Source: Mesorhizobium sp. WSM3859
GTDB taxonomy: Bacteria > Pseudomonadota > Alphaproteobacteria > Rhizobiales > Rhizobiaceae
NCBI RefSeq assembly: GCF_002295065.1
Contig: NZ_NSGG01000007.1
Span: 124,001 to 188,000 of the forward strand
Length of the DNA: 64,000 nucleotides
Direction of reading: 5' to 3'
In this document: in pieces, positions 42,641-51,616 of the stretch
Layout of the letters: each line of letters opens with the position of its first letter
Numbering within the stretch: the stretch's first letter is position 1
Translations under genes and position numbers: made by a program
The notes under the pieces: generated by a model
What the model saw: the letters and a program-made list of their open reading frames with translations, nothing else
Database searches by the model: none
Told to the model about the DNA's origin: nothing

Positions 42641-43420
42641 ATGACCAGCATTCCTTTTGCACAGCCGGGCATGGCCGCCCGGGAGGTGTCCGATACGTTC
42701 ACTTCCGCCGAGATATTCAATTCGGCCATTCCGCATCCGGTCACGGAGGATTTTCCCGTGGCGGCCGATGTCCCGCTTCCTGCCTTCTCTGTCGTTGGGC
42801 TCTCAGCCACCGGGCTCAGCCTCGCCCTGGCCACGCTTGCCTATGCGCCGGGCGGCAGGGCGAGCGGCCGGCTGGTGTTCTCGGGCGTCGGCACCGCCGA
42901 CGACACGATCACCATCGGCGCGACCGTCTACACCCTCAAGGCGACGCCGACGACCGTCGCCGGGCAGGTCAAGATCGGCGCGACGGCGGCGGAAACCGCC
43001 AGCAACCTGATCGCCGCCATCAACGGCGGGGCCGGGGCAGGGGACGCCTATGGATCGCAGACGGTGCCGCATGCCGATGTAACTGCACAGTCGGATGCCG
43101 CCGGCATCGTCGGCATCGTCGCCAAACAGGCCGGCTCCGTCGGCAATGCGATCGCCACCACGGAAACCGGTTCGGCCACCGCCTTTGCCAACGTCACGCT
43201 CGTCGGCGGCGCCGACCAGGTCGGCGTGCAGGCGATCGGCGTCACCACGGCGCCGGTGCTCGACACCAATGCCGCGCAGCGCGTCGCCATCTACCGCGCC
43301 GGAAACTTCAATCCGGACGCGCTCAACTGGCACGCCTCGTTGGACACGGACGCAAAGCGCGAGGCCGCGTTCCGGGACGCGCCGTCGCCCACCAACATTC
43401 TCATCCGCAAGCGGCTCTGA
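42641..43420 (+). CDS. head decoration protein with a large inserted domain
   Basis: The 259-residue product has the two ends of a lambda gpD-type decoration protein: an N-terminal part with VSDTFTSAEIFNSAIPHPVT, and a C-terminal part with LDTNAAQRVAIYRAGNFNPD ALNWH. Between them, about residues 72-193, lies an extra beta-rich module containing DTITIGATVYTLKATPTT, AAETASNLIAAING and AKQAGSVGNAIATTETGSAT. A similar module occurs in the tail sheath here. Lambda gpD is only about 110 residues, so this protein would present an extra domain on the capsid surface. Confidence 0.75.
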   Translation: MTSIPFAQPGMAAREVSDTFTSAEIFNSAIPHPVTEDFPVAADVPLPAFSVVGLSATGLSLALATLAYAPGGRASGRLVFSGVGTADDTITIGATVYTLKATPTTVAGQVKIGATAAETASNLIAAINGGAGAGDAYGSQTVPHADVTAQSDAAGIVGIVAKQAGSVGNAIATTETGSATAFANVTLVGGADQVGVQAIGVTTAPVLDTNAAQRVAIYRAGNFNPDALNWHASLDTDAKREAAFRDAPSPTNILIRKRL

Positions 43421-43482
43421 CGCGAACCGCGAATCTTCAACCAGATCGCGGCCTCGGCCGCTCTTTCACAAGGGCCACGACC

Positions 43483-44538
43483 ATGGCGGACTTCGACCAC
43501 TACGAACTCTGGGACACGCACACTCTCCTTGGCGTATTCCGCGAACTGGACAGCGTCCCAAGCTATTGGCTCGACCTGCTGTTCCCGAACGAAATGTCGT
43601 TCACGGACGAATATGTCGATCTGGAGAAGATCCCGCGCGCCGGGCGCAAGCTCGCGCCCTTTGTCGCGCCGATGGCGCAGGGGCGCGCGATCTATGAGGA
43701 AGGCGCGCGCGTCGAGCGCTTCAAGCCGGGCTATGTCAAGCCCAGCGATCCCGTTTCGCCGCTGCGGGCGCTGACCCGGCGCCCCGGAACTCTGCTTGGG
43801 CCGAACGCGCAGAGCCCGCAAGCGCGCTACGACGCGGTCAAAGCGGACATCCTGCAATATCACCGCGTCGCGATCGAAAGGTTGTGGGAATGGATGGCTG
43901 CCAAGGCTGTCATCGACGGCAAGGTCGTCATCGAAGGCAAGGACATGCCGCAGCGCCTGGTCGATTTCGGCCGCGCTGCCGGCCACACAATCGTGCTCGG
44001 CGCCGGCGCGCGGTGGGGCGATGTCGGCGTGTCCATCCTGGACGACATCCAGGGCTGGGCGGACATGATGCATGCGGCCGAGTTCGGTGGCGCGCCGAAC
44101 CGCATTACCGTCGGCATCGACGCCTGGGGCGTGATGCGCCGCGACGAGGAGATCCTCGCCGAAATGGATCTTACCCGCCGTGGCAACGCCGACCTGACGA
44201 TCAAGACCGGGCTGATGACCACCGGCGAGGTGCGTTATGGCGGCACGCTCGGCGGGGGTATCGAGGTGTGGGTGTACAAGGACTATTACACCGTCAACGG
44301 TGCGGTCACGCCGTTCATGTCGCCCAAGGATGTCGTCCTCACCGGTCCGAACGTGCAGGGCTACCGCTGCTTCGGGGCCATCGTCGACGTGCACGCCCAG
44401 TTCCAGCCCCTGCCGATCTTCCCGCGCGACTACATTCCGGAAGGCGACGTGGCGATCGAGCAGATCGTCACCCAGTCGGCGCCGCTCATGGTGCCGGTCA
44501 ACCCGAATGCGACTCTGAAGGCGACTGTCGTCGCCTGA
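43483..44538 (+). CDS. major capsid protein, lambda gpE family
   Basis: The 351-residue protein follows lambda gpE in length and motifs: SVPSYWLDLLFPNEMSFTDE near the start, RKLAPFVAPMAQGR, and TVNGAVTPFMSPKDVVLTGP then IPEGDVAIEQIVTQSAPL near the end. It forms the HK97-fold capsid shell. It directly follows the decoration gene, as in lambda. Confidence 0.92.
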   Translation: MADFDHYELWDTHTLLGVFRELDSVPSYWLDLLFPNEMSFTDEYVDLEKIPRAGRKLAPFVAPMAQGRAIYEEGARVERFKPGYVKPSDPVSPLRALTRRPGTLLGPNAQSPQARYDAVKADILQYHRVAIERLWEWMAAKAVIDGKVVIEGKDMPQRLVDFGRAAGHTIVLGAGARWGDVGVSILDDIQGWADMMHAAEFGGAPNRITVGIDAWGVMRRDEEILAEMDLTRRGNADLTIKTGLMTTGEVRYGGTLGGGIEVWVYKDYYTVNGAVTPFMSPKDVVLTGPNVQGYRCFGAIVDVHAQFQPLPIFPRDYIPEGDVAIEQIVTQSAPLMVPVNPNATLKATVVA

Positions 44539-44590
44539 TCCTGACGACCTAGTCGCACCGTCCGCCAGCAGAAACGATTGGAGAAACATC

Positions 44591-44827
44591 ATGGTCAAAG
44601 CCATTGCTTTGAACACCGTCCACCTGTGCAAGACGCCGGGCGAGAAGAGCCCGGAAGGCAACACCGTCAAGCGCGCCGAAATCGAGGTCAAGGCGCCAGG
44701 CGCGATCTTCGATGTCGACAAGAAGCAGCTCGACGACCTTGCCGCCAAGGGGGCGGCGCGTCCCGCCACCAAGGTCGACCTCGTCCGCGCTGACGAGGCC
44801 GCTCAGATGGATCTGGGTCAGGCCTGA
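44591..44827 (+). CDS. small phage head protein
   Basis: The 78-residue product begins MVKAIALNTVHLCKTPGEKS, has a short beta region, then KKQLDDLAAKGAARPATKVD. GGAGAAACATC gives a good ribosome-binding site. It lies between capsid and head-tail completion genes, so a connector or completion role is likely but not shown. Confidence 0.6.
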   Translation: MVKAIALNTVHLCKTPGEKSPEGNTVKRAEIEVKAPGAIFDVDKKQLDDLAAKGAARPATKVDLVRADEAAQMDLGQA

Positions 44828-44883
44828 GGGCCGCTATTCAATGCTGCCGGGCACGGTCCCGGCGGCTATGTGGAAGGCCCGCC

Positions 44884-45297
44884 ATGGTCGATTGGGACAG
44901 CGCCTTGGTCGCCCTCGAGGGGAAGGTCGCCGAAGTTTTCGATACCCAGACGTTCCACGTTTTCCCCACCGCCAAGGGTGTCAGCGTCAACGACGACCGC
45001 GTCGCCGATCCTTCGCGTGCCGGCTTCGATTTCCGGGGCTCGATCCATTTCGGCCCGGTCGCGCTGATGCCCGGCTTTTCGCATCCGGCGACGATGACGG
45101 TAGACAGCCGTGAGCGCGGCCGCGAGAGCCCGAGCCACGAGGCGGTCATCACCGCGCTTTCGAGCGATTGGCCGCATCCGATCAAGGTCGAGGACATCAT
45201 CGGCTGGGGTGCTGCCCGCTATGTCGTCGCCGCCATCCCTGAAGATGGTGGTCGACGAAAGGCCATTTATGTGAACCGAACGAAGGTCGCGCCGTGA
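44884..45297 (+). CDS. head-tail completion protein-like
   Basis: The 137-residue protein has a beta-rich middle (TFHVFPTAKGVSVNDDRVAD) and the end RKAIYVNRTKVAP. Position after the capsid and coupling (GTGA) to the next gene suggest a stopper or adaptor such as lambda gpFII-type proteins. The assignment rests mainly on gene order. Confidence 0.55.
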   Translation: MVDWDSALVALEGKVAEVFDTQTFHVFPTAKGVSVNDDRVADPSRAGFDFRGSIHFGPVALMPGFSHPATMTVDSRERGRESPSHEAVITALSSDWPHPIKVEDIIGWGAARYVVAAIPEDGGRRKAIYVNRTKVAP

Positions 45298-46034
45298 CCA
45301 TTGCAGCGGAGGTCTTGCGTCTAGCCGCTATCGAGAGCCTGGCGCCGACCGGGGCCACGACATTCCCGACGCTCGCGCGGGATCGCGTTTTCGATAGCCG
45401 CCGGCCGACGGTCGATGCTCTCGATCCGGACAAGGAATACACGCCTGTCCTGGCGCTCTTTACGCGCAAATCGGAATCGCCGCGCCGGGGAGGCGGGCAG
45501 GGCAGCGTTGCCCGCAATGGCCGCACGACCCTCGAGGTGGTTGCGGAACTCGCAGTGGCTTCCAGGGACGAAGATGGCGTCTTCGTTGATGCGATGGTCG
45601 GTTCCGATCCGAAAGCGCGGATCGTGCTTGCCTCGCTCTGCGCCCAGGTGCGTTACGTCCTTACGCTTGGTCCAAGTGGATTGGTCTTTCGCAAGGCCTT
45701 CATCGCCATCGAAGGGATCGACGAGGAAGGCTTCGCCGTTCCCGAGCTCGGGCTTCGCTGGCAACGCAACACCATGCTTTTCGACTGCCTGATCCCTGAT
45801 GACGAATTCACGCCGGGGGGTGGCTTGCCGCAGCCCGCGGCACAGATCGCGGCAATGCTGCCGGAGGGCTCCTATGCGTCGGCGACCATCGCTGCGATGG
45901 CGGCACAGTTCCCCGCATCGGAGCCCCTGCCGCTCATCGACACTTTTGCTTTCGAAACCAAGATCAACGGTTTGTCCGGCCAGGCCGGTCCGGCCGATGC
46001 CGTCGCTCCGCCTTTTTCCGATATCGGAGACTAA
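45294..46034 (+). CDS. phage structural protein, head-tail region
   Basis: The 246-residue product starts at a GTG overlapping the previous stop. It has no signal or membrane segment; recognisable pieces are LDPDKEYTPVLALFTRKSES and FRKAFIAIEGIDEEGFAVPE. It occupies the place of a tail terminator or connector before the Mu-type tail genes. I cannot name a family. Confidence 0.55.
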   Translation: MTIAAEVLRLAAIESLAPTGATTFPTLARDRVFDSRRPTVDALDPDKEYTPVLALFTRKSESPRRGGGQGSVARNGRTTLEVVAELAVASRDEDGVFVDAMVGSDPKARIVLASLCAQVRYVLTLGPSGLVFRKAFIAIEGIDEEGFAVPELGLRWQRNTMLFDCLIPDDEFTPGGGLPQPAAQIAAMLPEGSYASATIAAMAAQFPASEPLPLIDTFAFETKINGLSGQAGPADAVAPPFSDIGD

Positions 46035-46037
46035 ACC

Positions 46038-46247
46038 ATGGCCAACCTCGTTCGCGTCAAGCTGGCGGATGAAACCCACCGGCTGCCGCATCCATTCCGC
46101 CCGAACACGGATTTTCCCGCTGACGGGCTGATTGTCGATGCTGAGGATCCTGTGTGGATGCAACTGCTCGGCGACGGCTCGTTGATCCTCGAAACCCCGG
46201 ATGAAGCGCCTGCGGTCACGCCGGCGAAGCGCAAGGAGAAAAACTGA
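46038..46247 (+). CDS. DUF2635-like protein (Mu gp38 position)
   Basis: The 69-residue protein reads VRVKLADETHRLPHPFRPNT then EDPVWMQLLGDGSL and a basic tail. In Mu-like tails a DUF2635 gene stands directly before the sheath, exactly as here, with its stop overlapping the sheath ATG. Role unknown. Confidence 0.7.
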   Translation: MANLVRVKLADETHRLPHPFRPNTDFPADGLIVDAEDPVWMQLLGDGSLILETPDEAPAVTPAKRKEKN

Positions 46248-47761
46248 TGGGCATCCAGTTCAACAACATTCCGGGCGCCGGCCTGGTCGCGCCCCTCTTC
46301 GCCTTCGAAGTCACGAGCGGAGGCAGCTATCAGTCGGCCTCGCGCCTGCTGCTGATCGGCCACAAGAATACGGGCGCTCCGATAGCCGACAATCTGCCGC
46401 AGGCGATCGGCTCGGCGCAGGAAGCCGTCGCGCTCTGCGGAGCGGGGTCCATGCTTGCGGAAATGGCCCGCGGGGCCTTCCTCAACGCCCCGGTGCAGGA
46501 GACCTGGATCTTGTCGGCTGCCGCAACCGGCACGGCTCGCGTTGACACCATCAAAGTCAATTCCGTCCCGGCCGGCGGAGGCGTAGGCACGATCGAGATC
46601 GCCGGCGAGCCGGTGCAGGTGCAGATCTCGGCGGGCGACAGCGTCAACACCGTTGCCGCGGCACTCAATGCCGCCATCAACGCCTATTTCAATACGCTCA
46701 CCGGCGCGTCCCTCCCCGTCACCTCAGCCGTCGGGACCGACACCGTAACCGTCACCGCGCGCCATGCCGGCGCGATATTCGGCGACCTCGACTTCTACGT
46801 GCCGACGACGATCGCGGCCAACGCCTTTGCCGGGGCGGCGCTGACCCTCACCAACACCGTCGCCGCCGCCGGCGATCCCGACCTGTCGTCTGCGCTCGCC
46901 TCGCTCGGAGACGATCCCTTCGATTGGGTCGTCTCGCCCTTCAGCGACGCCACTAACATCGGCCGTTACGGCACCATGCTCAACGACACGTCAGGCCGCT
47001 GGGCGTACAACCGCCAGGTCTATGGCCACGTCTTCGCGCCCTCGACGGGCACTACCTCGGCGCTCACGACGCTCGGCCTCAGCCTCAACGACCGGCACCT
47101 GACCATCCTGCCGCGCATCGCCAATGCCGGCAACGCAACACCCGCCTGGCTATACGCCGCCGCCATCGCTGCCCGCATCGTCCCTTGGCTGTCGGACGGC
47201 GTCACCGGCAACGTCTCGCGCAACCAGACCGGACTTGTCGTCGAGGGCGTCAAGGCGCAGCGCACCCGTTCCACTATGCCGACCCATGCCGGCCGCAACA
47301 CGCTGCTGCGCTCCGGCATCTCGTCCTTCATCGTCACGTCGGACGGTCGCGTCGCCATCGACAAGATCGTCACGACCTACAGACAAGATGCTAACGCCCA
47401 GCCGGACGAGACCTTCCGCGACATCCAGGCGATCGGCCAGCTCGTCGCCATCCTGCGCTTCTTCCGTGCGCAGCTCTCCTACGAGCACGGCCAGAAGGCG
47501 CTTGCCGACGAGAACCCCGCCGGCCTCGGTTCGCTGTCAACGCCGAAGTCGATCAAGGCGACGCTCGTGCATGCCGCCGAGACGATGGAAAATCAGGGCG
47601 TGCTCGAAAATGCGCGCGGCTTCGCCGATCGGCTGATCGTTCAGCGCAATGGCGAAAACGCCAACCGCGTCGACATCCTGGCGCCGATCGATCGCGTCAA
47701 CGCGCTCGACGTGATCGCCGCCAACGCCAAGCTCTACAGCCAGTATCGAGACGCGGCCTGA
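46247..47761 (+). CDS. tail sheath protein (Mu gpL-like)
   Basis: The 504-residue contractile sheath protein begins MGIQFNNIPGAGLVAPLFAF, has an inserted beta module near 100-185 (VDTIKVNSVPAGGGVGTIEI onward), then the core LTILPRIANAGNATPAWLYA and FRDIQAIGQLVAILRFFRAQ LSYEHG. It ends VDILAPIDRVNALDVIAANA. The presence of a sheath shows the phage is a myovirus. It contracts around the tube to drive DNA delivery. Confidence 0.9.
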   Translation: MGIQFNNIPGAGLVAPLFAFEVTSGGSYQSASRLLLIGHKNTGAPIADNLPQAIGSAQEAVALCGAGSMLAEMARGAFLNAPVQETWILSAAATGTARVDTIKVNSVPAGGGVGTIEIAGEPVQVQISAGDSVNTVAAALNAAINAYFNTLTGASLPVTSAVGTDTVTVTARHAGAIFGDLDFYVPTTIAANAFAGAALTLTNTVAAAGDPDLSSALASLGDDPFDWVVSPFSDATNIGRYGTMLNDTSGRWAYNRQVYGHVFAPSTGTTSALTTLGLSLNDRHLTILPRIANAGNATPAWLYAAAIAARIVPWLSDGVTGNVSRNQTGLVVEGVKAQRTRSTMPTHAGRNTLLRSGISSFIVTSDGRVAIDKIVTTYRQDANAQPDETFRDIQAIGQLVAILRFFRAQLSYEHGQKALADENPAGLGSLSTPKSIKATLVHAAETMENQGVLENARGFADRLIVQRNGENANRVDILAPIDRVNALDVIAANAKLYSQYRDAA

Positions 47762-47812
47762 TCCCTGCGGCGGCAAGAGCTGTCTCGTTTCAAATCACGA
47801 AGGGAATGACGG

Positions 47813-48178
47813 ATGCAGAATTTCGGTGGTGAAATGACGTTCGGCCTTTCGACAGGCGACCGCATAGTGGTGCGCGGCGCGGCGGAGATCCTGCCGTCAA
47901 ACATCGAGGTGACGGGGGCCGCCAACCAGGACGGGTCGATCTATCGTACGGTCGAGCCGACTGGCTACAAGGCCAACCTCACCTTCGAGGACATGAAGAC
48001 GGACGATTGGAACCGCCTGATGCGCGCATCCGGTTTCAACGTGACGCTCAACGAGAGTTTCACCGGAGCCCAGCATCTTTGGACGGAAGCCGGCTTTACC
48101 GGCACGCCGACCATCAATCGCGCCACTGGCGAAGTTACCGGTGTGGCCCTGATCAGCCGCGCTTACAAGAAGATCTGA
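47813..48178 (+). CDS. tail tube protein (Mu gpM-like)
   Basis: The 121-residue product starts MQNFGGEMTFGLSTGDRIVV and contains AANQDGSIYRTVEPTGYKAN and ISRAYKKI at the end, matching Mu-type tail tube proteins in length and motif. It polymerises into the rigid tube inside the sheath. Confidence 0.85.
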   Translation: MQNFGGEMTFGLSTGDRIVVRGAAEILPSNIEVTGAANQDGSIYRTVEPTGYKANLTFEDMKTDDWNRLMRASGFNVTLNESFTGAQHLWTEAGFTGTPTINRATGEVTGVALISRAYKKI

Positions 48179-48232
48179 CCGGGAGGGCCGCGATAGCGGC
48201 CTTTGCGCGCTGTGAGAAGAGGATAGGCACTG

Positions 48233-48538
48233 ATGGCCGAGATAGTGGTCCCGCTTTCGCGGCAGTACGAAGCGCATGGCGAGGTTTTCAAGAGCGTCAC
48301 CGTGCGCGAGCCTGGGTGGGAGGATTACCTCGCGCTCGGCGAACCGTATGAAATCCAGCGCGCTGGTGGCCAGGAAGTGGTAATCGAGAACACCGCGACC
48401 ATCGCAGCTTACGTCAAGCGGTGCATCGTCACGCCCGGAACTGAAAAACTCGGCGAATTGGGCGTGTTGGATTCGCGCAAGGTGCGGGACACCGTCATCG
48501 ATTTTTTTCGCCATTCGTCGCCGCCCGCCGTCAGCTAG
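48233..48538 (+). CDS. tail assembly chaperone (Mu gp41-like)
   Basis: The 101-residue protein begins MAEIVVPLSRQYEAHGEVFK and has VREPGWEDYLALGEPYEIQR. In Mu-like and lambda-like phages the gene between tube and tape measure encodes a chaperone that is made in two forms by ribosomal frameshifting. Here a run of seven Ts at 48502-48508 lies near the end and a -1 shift gives a longer product (see 48508-48681). Confidence 0.8.
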   Translation: MAEIVVPLSRQYEAHGEVFKSVTVREPGWEDYLALGEPYEIQRAGGQEVVIENTATIAAYVKRCIVTPGTEKLGELGVLDSRKVRDTVIDFFRHSSPPAVS

Positions 48539-48681
48539 AAGAAATCGTCGGCCTTCAGGCTGACGACCTGATGTTCTTCTTCAACTGGTCCCCGGCCGTG
48601 GTTTTGGCGATGACCTTTTCCGAAATCGCCATGCTGCACAAGCGCGGCATCGAGTACCTCAAGCGCAGGCCGAAGAAATGA
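48508..48681 (+). CDS. -1 frameshift extension of the tail assembly chaperone
   Basis: Shifting back one base at the T7 run (48502-48508) moves translation into a frame open to 48681. That frame reads SPFVAARRQLEEIVGLQADD, then LMFFFNWSPAVVLAMTFSEI AMLHKRGIEYLKRRPKK. The extension has no start of its own with a good ribosome-binding site. Its stop overlaps the tape-measure ATG (ATGA). The composition is strongly protein-like, so I infer programmed frameshifting equivalent to lambda G/GT and Mu 41/42. Confidence 0.75.
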   Translation, partial: SPFVAARRQLEEIVGLQADDLMFFFNWSPAVVLAMTFSEIAMLHKRGIEYLKRRPKK

Positions 48682-50480
48682 GCAACCGTGTCATCGAGGC
48701 GGTGTTGCGCCTGTCGGCCAAGCTTGGCCCCATGGGAGCGTTCGGCCAGCTGTCTGGCAAGCTCAACCAGGTCAACCAGAAGGCACTGGCGTTCAACAAG
48801 ACGCAGAGCCTATTAGCCCGCAACAGTCTGCTTGCCAGCACCGCCCTGCGGGGCATGGTTGCGTATGGGGTTGTGCGTGGCACCAGCGAACTGGTCACCA
48901 ATTTCGCCGGCGCCGAGCGTCGCCTCAACCGCATCGTCATCAATGCCGACGCCGGCAAGGACAAGCTGGACGAGATGTTCCGCACGGTGAACCGGTCGGC
49001 GCTCGACTATGCGACGACCCAAGACAGCGTCACCGATGGCCTCGAAACGCTGGTCGCCTCTGGGCGCAGCCTCGACGATGCGCTGTCCTTCCTGCCGGCC
49101 GTCACCGCCACCGCGCAGGCGGCCGGCGCCGAGATAGCGGACATCGCCACTACGGCCGATTCCGTCGCCACCAATTTCGACTTCGCCGGCGACAAGATGC
49201 AGCGCGCTTTCGACATTCTGGTCACGTCCGGCAAGCAGGGCAAATTCGAGCTGAAGGACATGGCGCGCTATGTGCCGAGCCTCGCGCCCGCCTTCGCCGC
49301 TGTCGGCTACAAGGGCGAGGCCGGATTGAAGCGGCTGGCCTCCGCCCTGCAGACGATCCGCCTCCGTGAGGGTAGTGCCGAGGAAGCGGCTACTGACCTG
49401 CAGAACGTTCTCCAGAAGATGCAGTCGAGTGAGACGGTCAAGAACTTCGCCAAGTATCATATCGACCTGCCGAAGGAACTGGATGCCGCCCGCAAGTCGG
49501 GCAAGGATCTTCTCGACGTAATGATCGAGCTGACGGAGAAGGCGACCAAGGGCGACCTCTCGAAGATACCTCAGCTGTTTACGGACCTGCAGGTACAGAA
49601 GGGCATGCGCGCCCTGGTGCAGGGCAAGGACGCGTTTCATCAGTTCGTAGCCGATCTCGACAATGTCGACGGCTCGACCTTGCGTGACCTGGGTAAGATC
49701 CTCGACGACAACCAGTCGAAGATTGACCGCATGGGCGCGTCCTGGGAGCGTATGAAGCGCTCGATCGGCGAGGGTATCGCGCCGGCCGCGACGGGAGCGA
49801 TGGACTTCATCAGCTCCAACTTGGACAAGGCGCAGTTCATCAACGCGCAGCTCGACCAGAAAGGCATGACCTTCTGGCAGAAGCGCATGTGGTGGCTTCG
49901 CAACGGCTTTGATAATCAGGACCAGGGCATGATGGCCTTCAAGGCCGGCTGGCGCTCCCCGGAAGGGCTTCTGGCCGCGAAGGGGCCGATGGCTGTCAGC
50001 CCGGAATTGCCTTCGCGTCGTCAGGACCAGAATGGCGCCATCCCGGCGCCGTCGCCGCGGCCGGTCGCGCCGACCATAGCCGAACAATACCGGTTGTATG
50101 GTCGCGGCCACGCCGCGGCCGTGCGTGCCGGCGCTTTCGAGCAGAAGCATGTCGGCATGATGGAAGCTTTCGATTCGCCGGAAGCCATGGAGCGCGCAAC
50201 CAGCGCGGCCGCCGCCGATCTGCAGCGCGCCGGCATCGAGACCGCATCCTCGGTTTCCGACGGCGGCAAGCAGGCAGGCGACAGCATCAAGGCCGGCGCC
50301 GACAACCTTGCGTCTGTTGCTGGTCAGTTGAAGGACGCGCTGGTCAGCGGCGCCGCCGCCTTGTCTTCCGCCGCCAGTCGCGCCGCCGCCGATCTTTCGA
50401 GGCCGATCGGTTCGCTCAAGCAACCGGTTCGCGCCGACACGGGCAAGTCCAACGCCGGGCAGATGATGGGGCCGCGCTGA
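48678..50480 (+). CDS. tail tape-measure protein
   Basis: The 600-residue protein has the N-terminal helical region LRLSAKLGPMGAFGQLSGKL, the phage-minor-tail core with TQDSVTDGLETLVASGRSLD and LVTSGKQGKFELKDMARYVP, and a long alanine-rich helical C-terminus. It sets tail length, here about the size of Mu-type tape measures. It overlaps both neighbours by stop/start sharing. It is unrelated to the broken lambda-like tape measure at 4622-5100. Confidence 0.9.
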   Translation: MSNRVIEAVLRLSAKLGPMGAFGQLSGKLNQVNQKALAFNKTQSLLARNSLLASTALRGMVAYGVVRGTSELVTNFAGAERRLNRIVINADAGKDKLDEMFRTVNRSALDYATTQDSVTDGLETLVASGRSLDDALSFLPAVTATAQAAGAEIADIATTADSVATNFDFAGDKMQRAFDILVTSGKQGKFELKDMARYVPSLAPAFAAVGYKGEAGLKRLASALQTIRLREGSAEEAATDLQNVLQKMQSSETVKNFAKYHIDLPKELDAARKSGKDLLDVMIELTEKATKGDLSKIPQLFTDLQVQKGMRALVQGKDAFHQFVADLDNVDGSTLRDLGKILDDNQSKIDRMGASWERMKRSIGEGIAPAATGAMDFISSNLDKAQFINAQLDQKGMTFWQKRMWWLRNGFDNQDQGMMAFKAGWRSPEGLLAAKGPMAVSPELPSRRQDQNGAIPAPSPRPVAPTIAEQYRLYGRGHAAAVRAGAFEQKHVGMMEAFDSPEAMERATSAAAADLQRAGIETASSVSDGGKQAGDSIKAGADNLASVAGQLKDALVSGAAALSSAASRAAADLSRPIGSLKQPVRADTGKSNAGQMMGPR

Positions 50481-51616
50481 TGCGGAACTGGCTGAAAGCG
50501 TTTCGCCCGGCATCGTTCCGGGGCGTGCCGTTCTTCGTCGAGGTCGAGAGCGCCGAGGGTGGCCGCCGCGTGGCCGTCTCGCCGATCGCCTATTCCGACC
50601 TGCATGTCACCGAAGACATGGGCGGCGATGTCAGGCGCTTCAGCCTGTCGGCCTATGTCGCCGGCGATCTCGCCGATGCCGCCGCGCTCGGCTTCGTCGC
50701 CGCGCTCAATGCGCCTGGGCCGGCAACTTTGGTGCTGCCGATGGGCGGCCCGGTGCTGGTACGCGCGCCGCGCTGGAGCCATTCGCGCGAGCGCGGCCGC
50801 GCAGGCTATGTCGGCTTCGATATCGAGTTCATCGCGGCCGGGCTGGCCAGTGCGCCTTTCGCGGCGGTACCGGGCGCGCTCGCCATCGCCGCGCTGATCG
50901 CGTCAGGCATCGACCTGGTCGCCTCCGCCGCCGCCTCCCGCATGCGTGATGTCGCGACCGGCCAAGCCGCGCCTTCCGCCGACGCCGTCGTCGCAGCCGC
51001 CAGCCGGTTGACGTCCGTGGCAGCCGCCGCCGGGATGCCGGAGGACAAGCGCCCGGCCGTGGCCGACGCCATCGCCTCGATCGTGCGGCTCTCTGCCGAA
51101 CCCGTCGCCCAGGCCGCGACGATAGCCGCAGCCATCGTCTCGACCTGTGGCGCCATCGCCGACGTGGCCAGTCCGGCCGCTGCGGTCGAAGCCTTCGCTG
51201 CCGCGGCGGTGCCGACCGGCGCCGATGTCTTCGATCTTTGCGCCGCCGCCGCCTTCGCTGCAGGCTTCTGCCAAACCCTTGCGGCGGGCGACTACTTCTC
51301 GCGCCAGGATGCGCGTCGAGCTCGCGATCGCATCACGCCGGTCATCGATCCCGTCCTCGAGGCGCTGTCGGGCGGTCTGGACGTATCGGTCAACGAATGG
51401 CTGGGCGGCATCGCCGATGCAGCTGCGGCCGATCTCAGCGCCACGGCAGCCAACCGCGCGCCGCTGGTCATGGTGCAGACCGAGATATCGTTGCCGGCCA
51501 CCGCGCTCGCCTATGCGCTCTACGCTGACGCCGGGCGCGCCGCCGAGCTCGTCCGCCGCAACGCCGTGTCCACGCCGGCCGCCATGCCGGTCAGCTTCGA
51601 GGCTATCGCCCCGTGA
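50480..51616 (+). CDS. DNA circulation protein (Mu gpN-like)
   Basis: The 378-residue protein begins WLKAFRPASFRGVPFFVEVE with GGRRVAVSPIAYSDLHVTED MGGDVRRFSLSAYVAGD, the DNA_circ_N family signature. The rest is an alanine-rich helical region. In Mu, gpN is a baseplate hub/tail protein. The gene sits between tape measure and gpP-like gene, as in Mu. Confidence 0.88.
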   Translation: MRNWLKAFRPASFRGVPFFVEVESAEGGRRVAVSPIAYSDLHVTEDMGGDVRRFSLSAYVAGDLADAAALGFVAALNAPGPATLVLPMGGPVLVRAPRWSHSRERGRAGYVGFDIEFIAAGLASAPFAAVPGALAIAALIASGIDLVASAAASRMRDVATGQAAPSADAVVAAASRLTSVAAAAGMPEDKRPAVADAIASIVRLSAEPVAQAATIAAAIVSTCGAIADVASPAAAVEAFAAAAVPTGADVFDLCAAAAFAAGFCQTLAAGDYFSRQDARRARDRITPVIDPVLEALSGGLDVSVNEWLGGIADAAAADLSATAANRAPLVMVQTEISLPATALAYALYADAGRAAELVRRNAVSTPAAMPVSFEAIAP

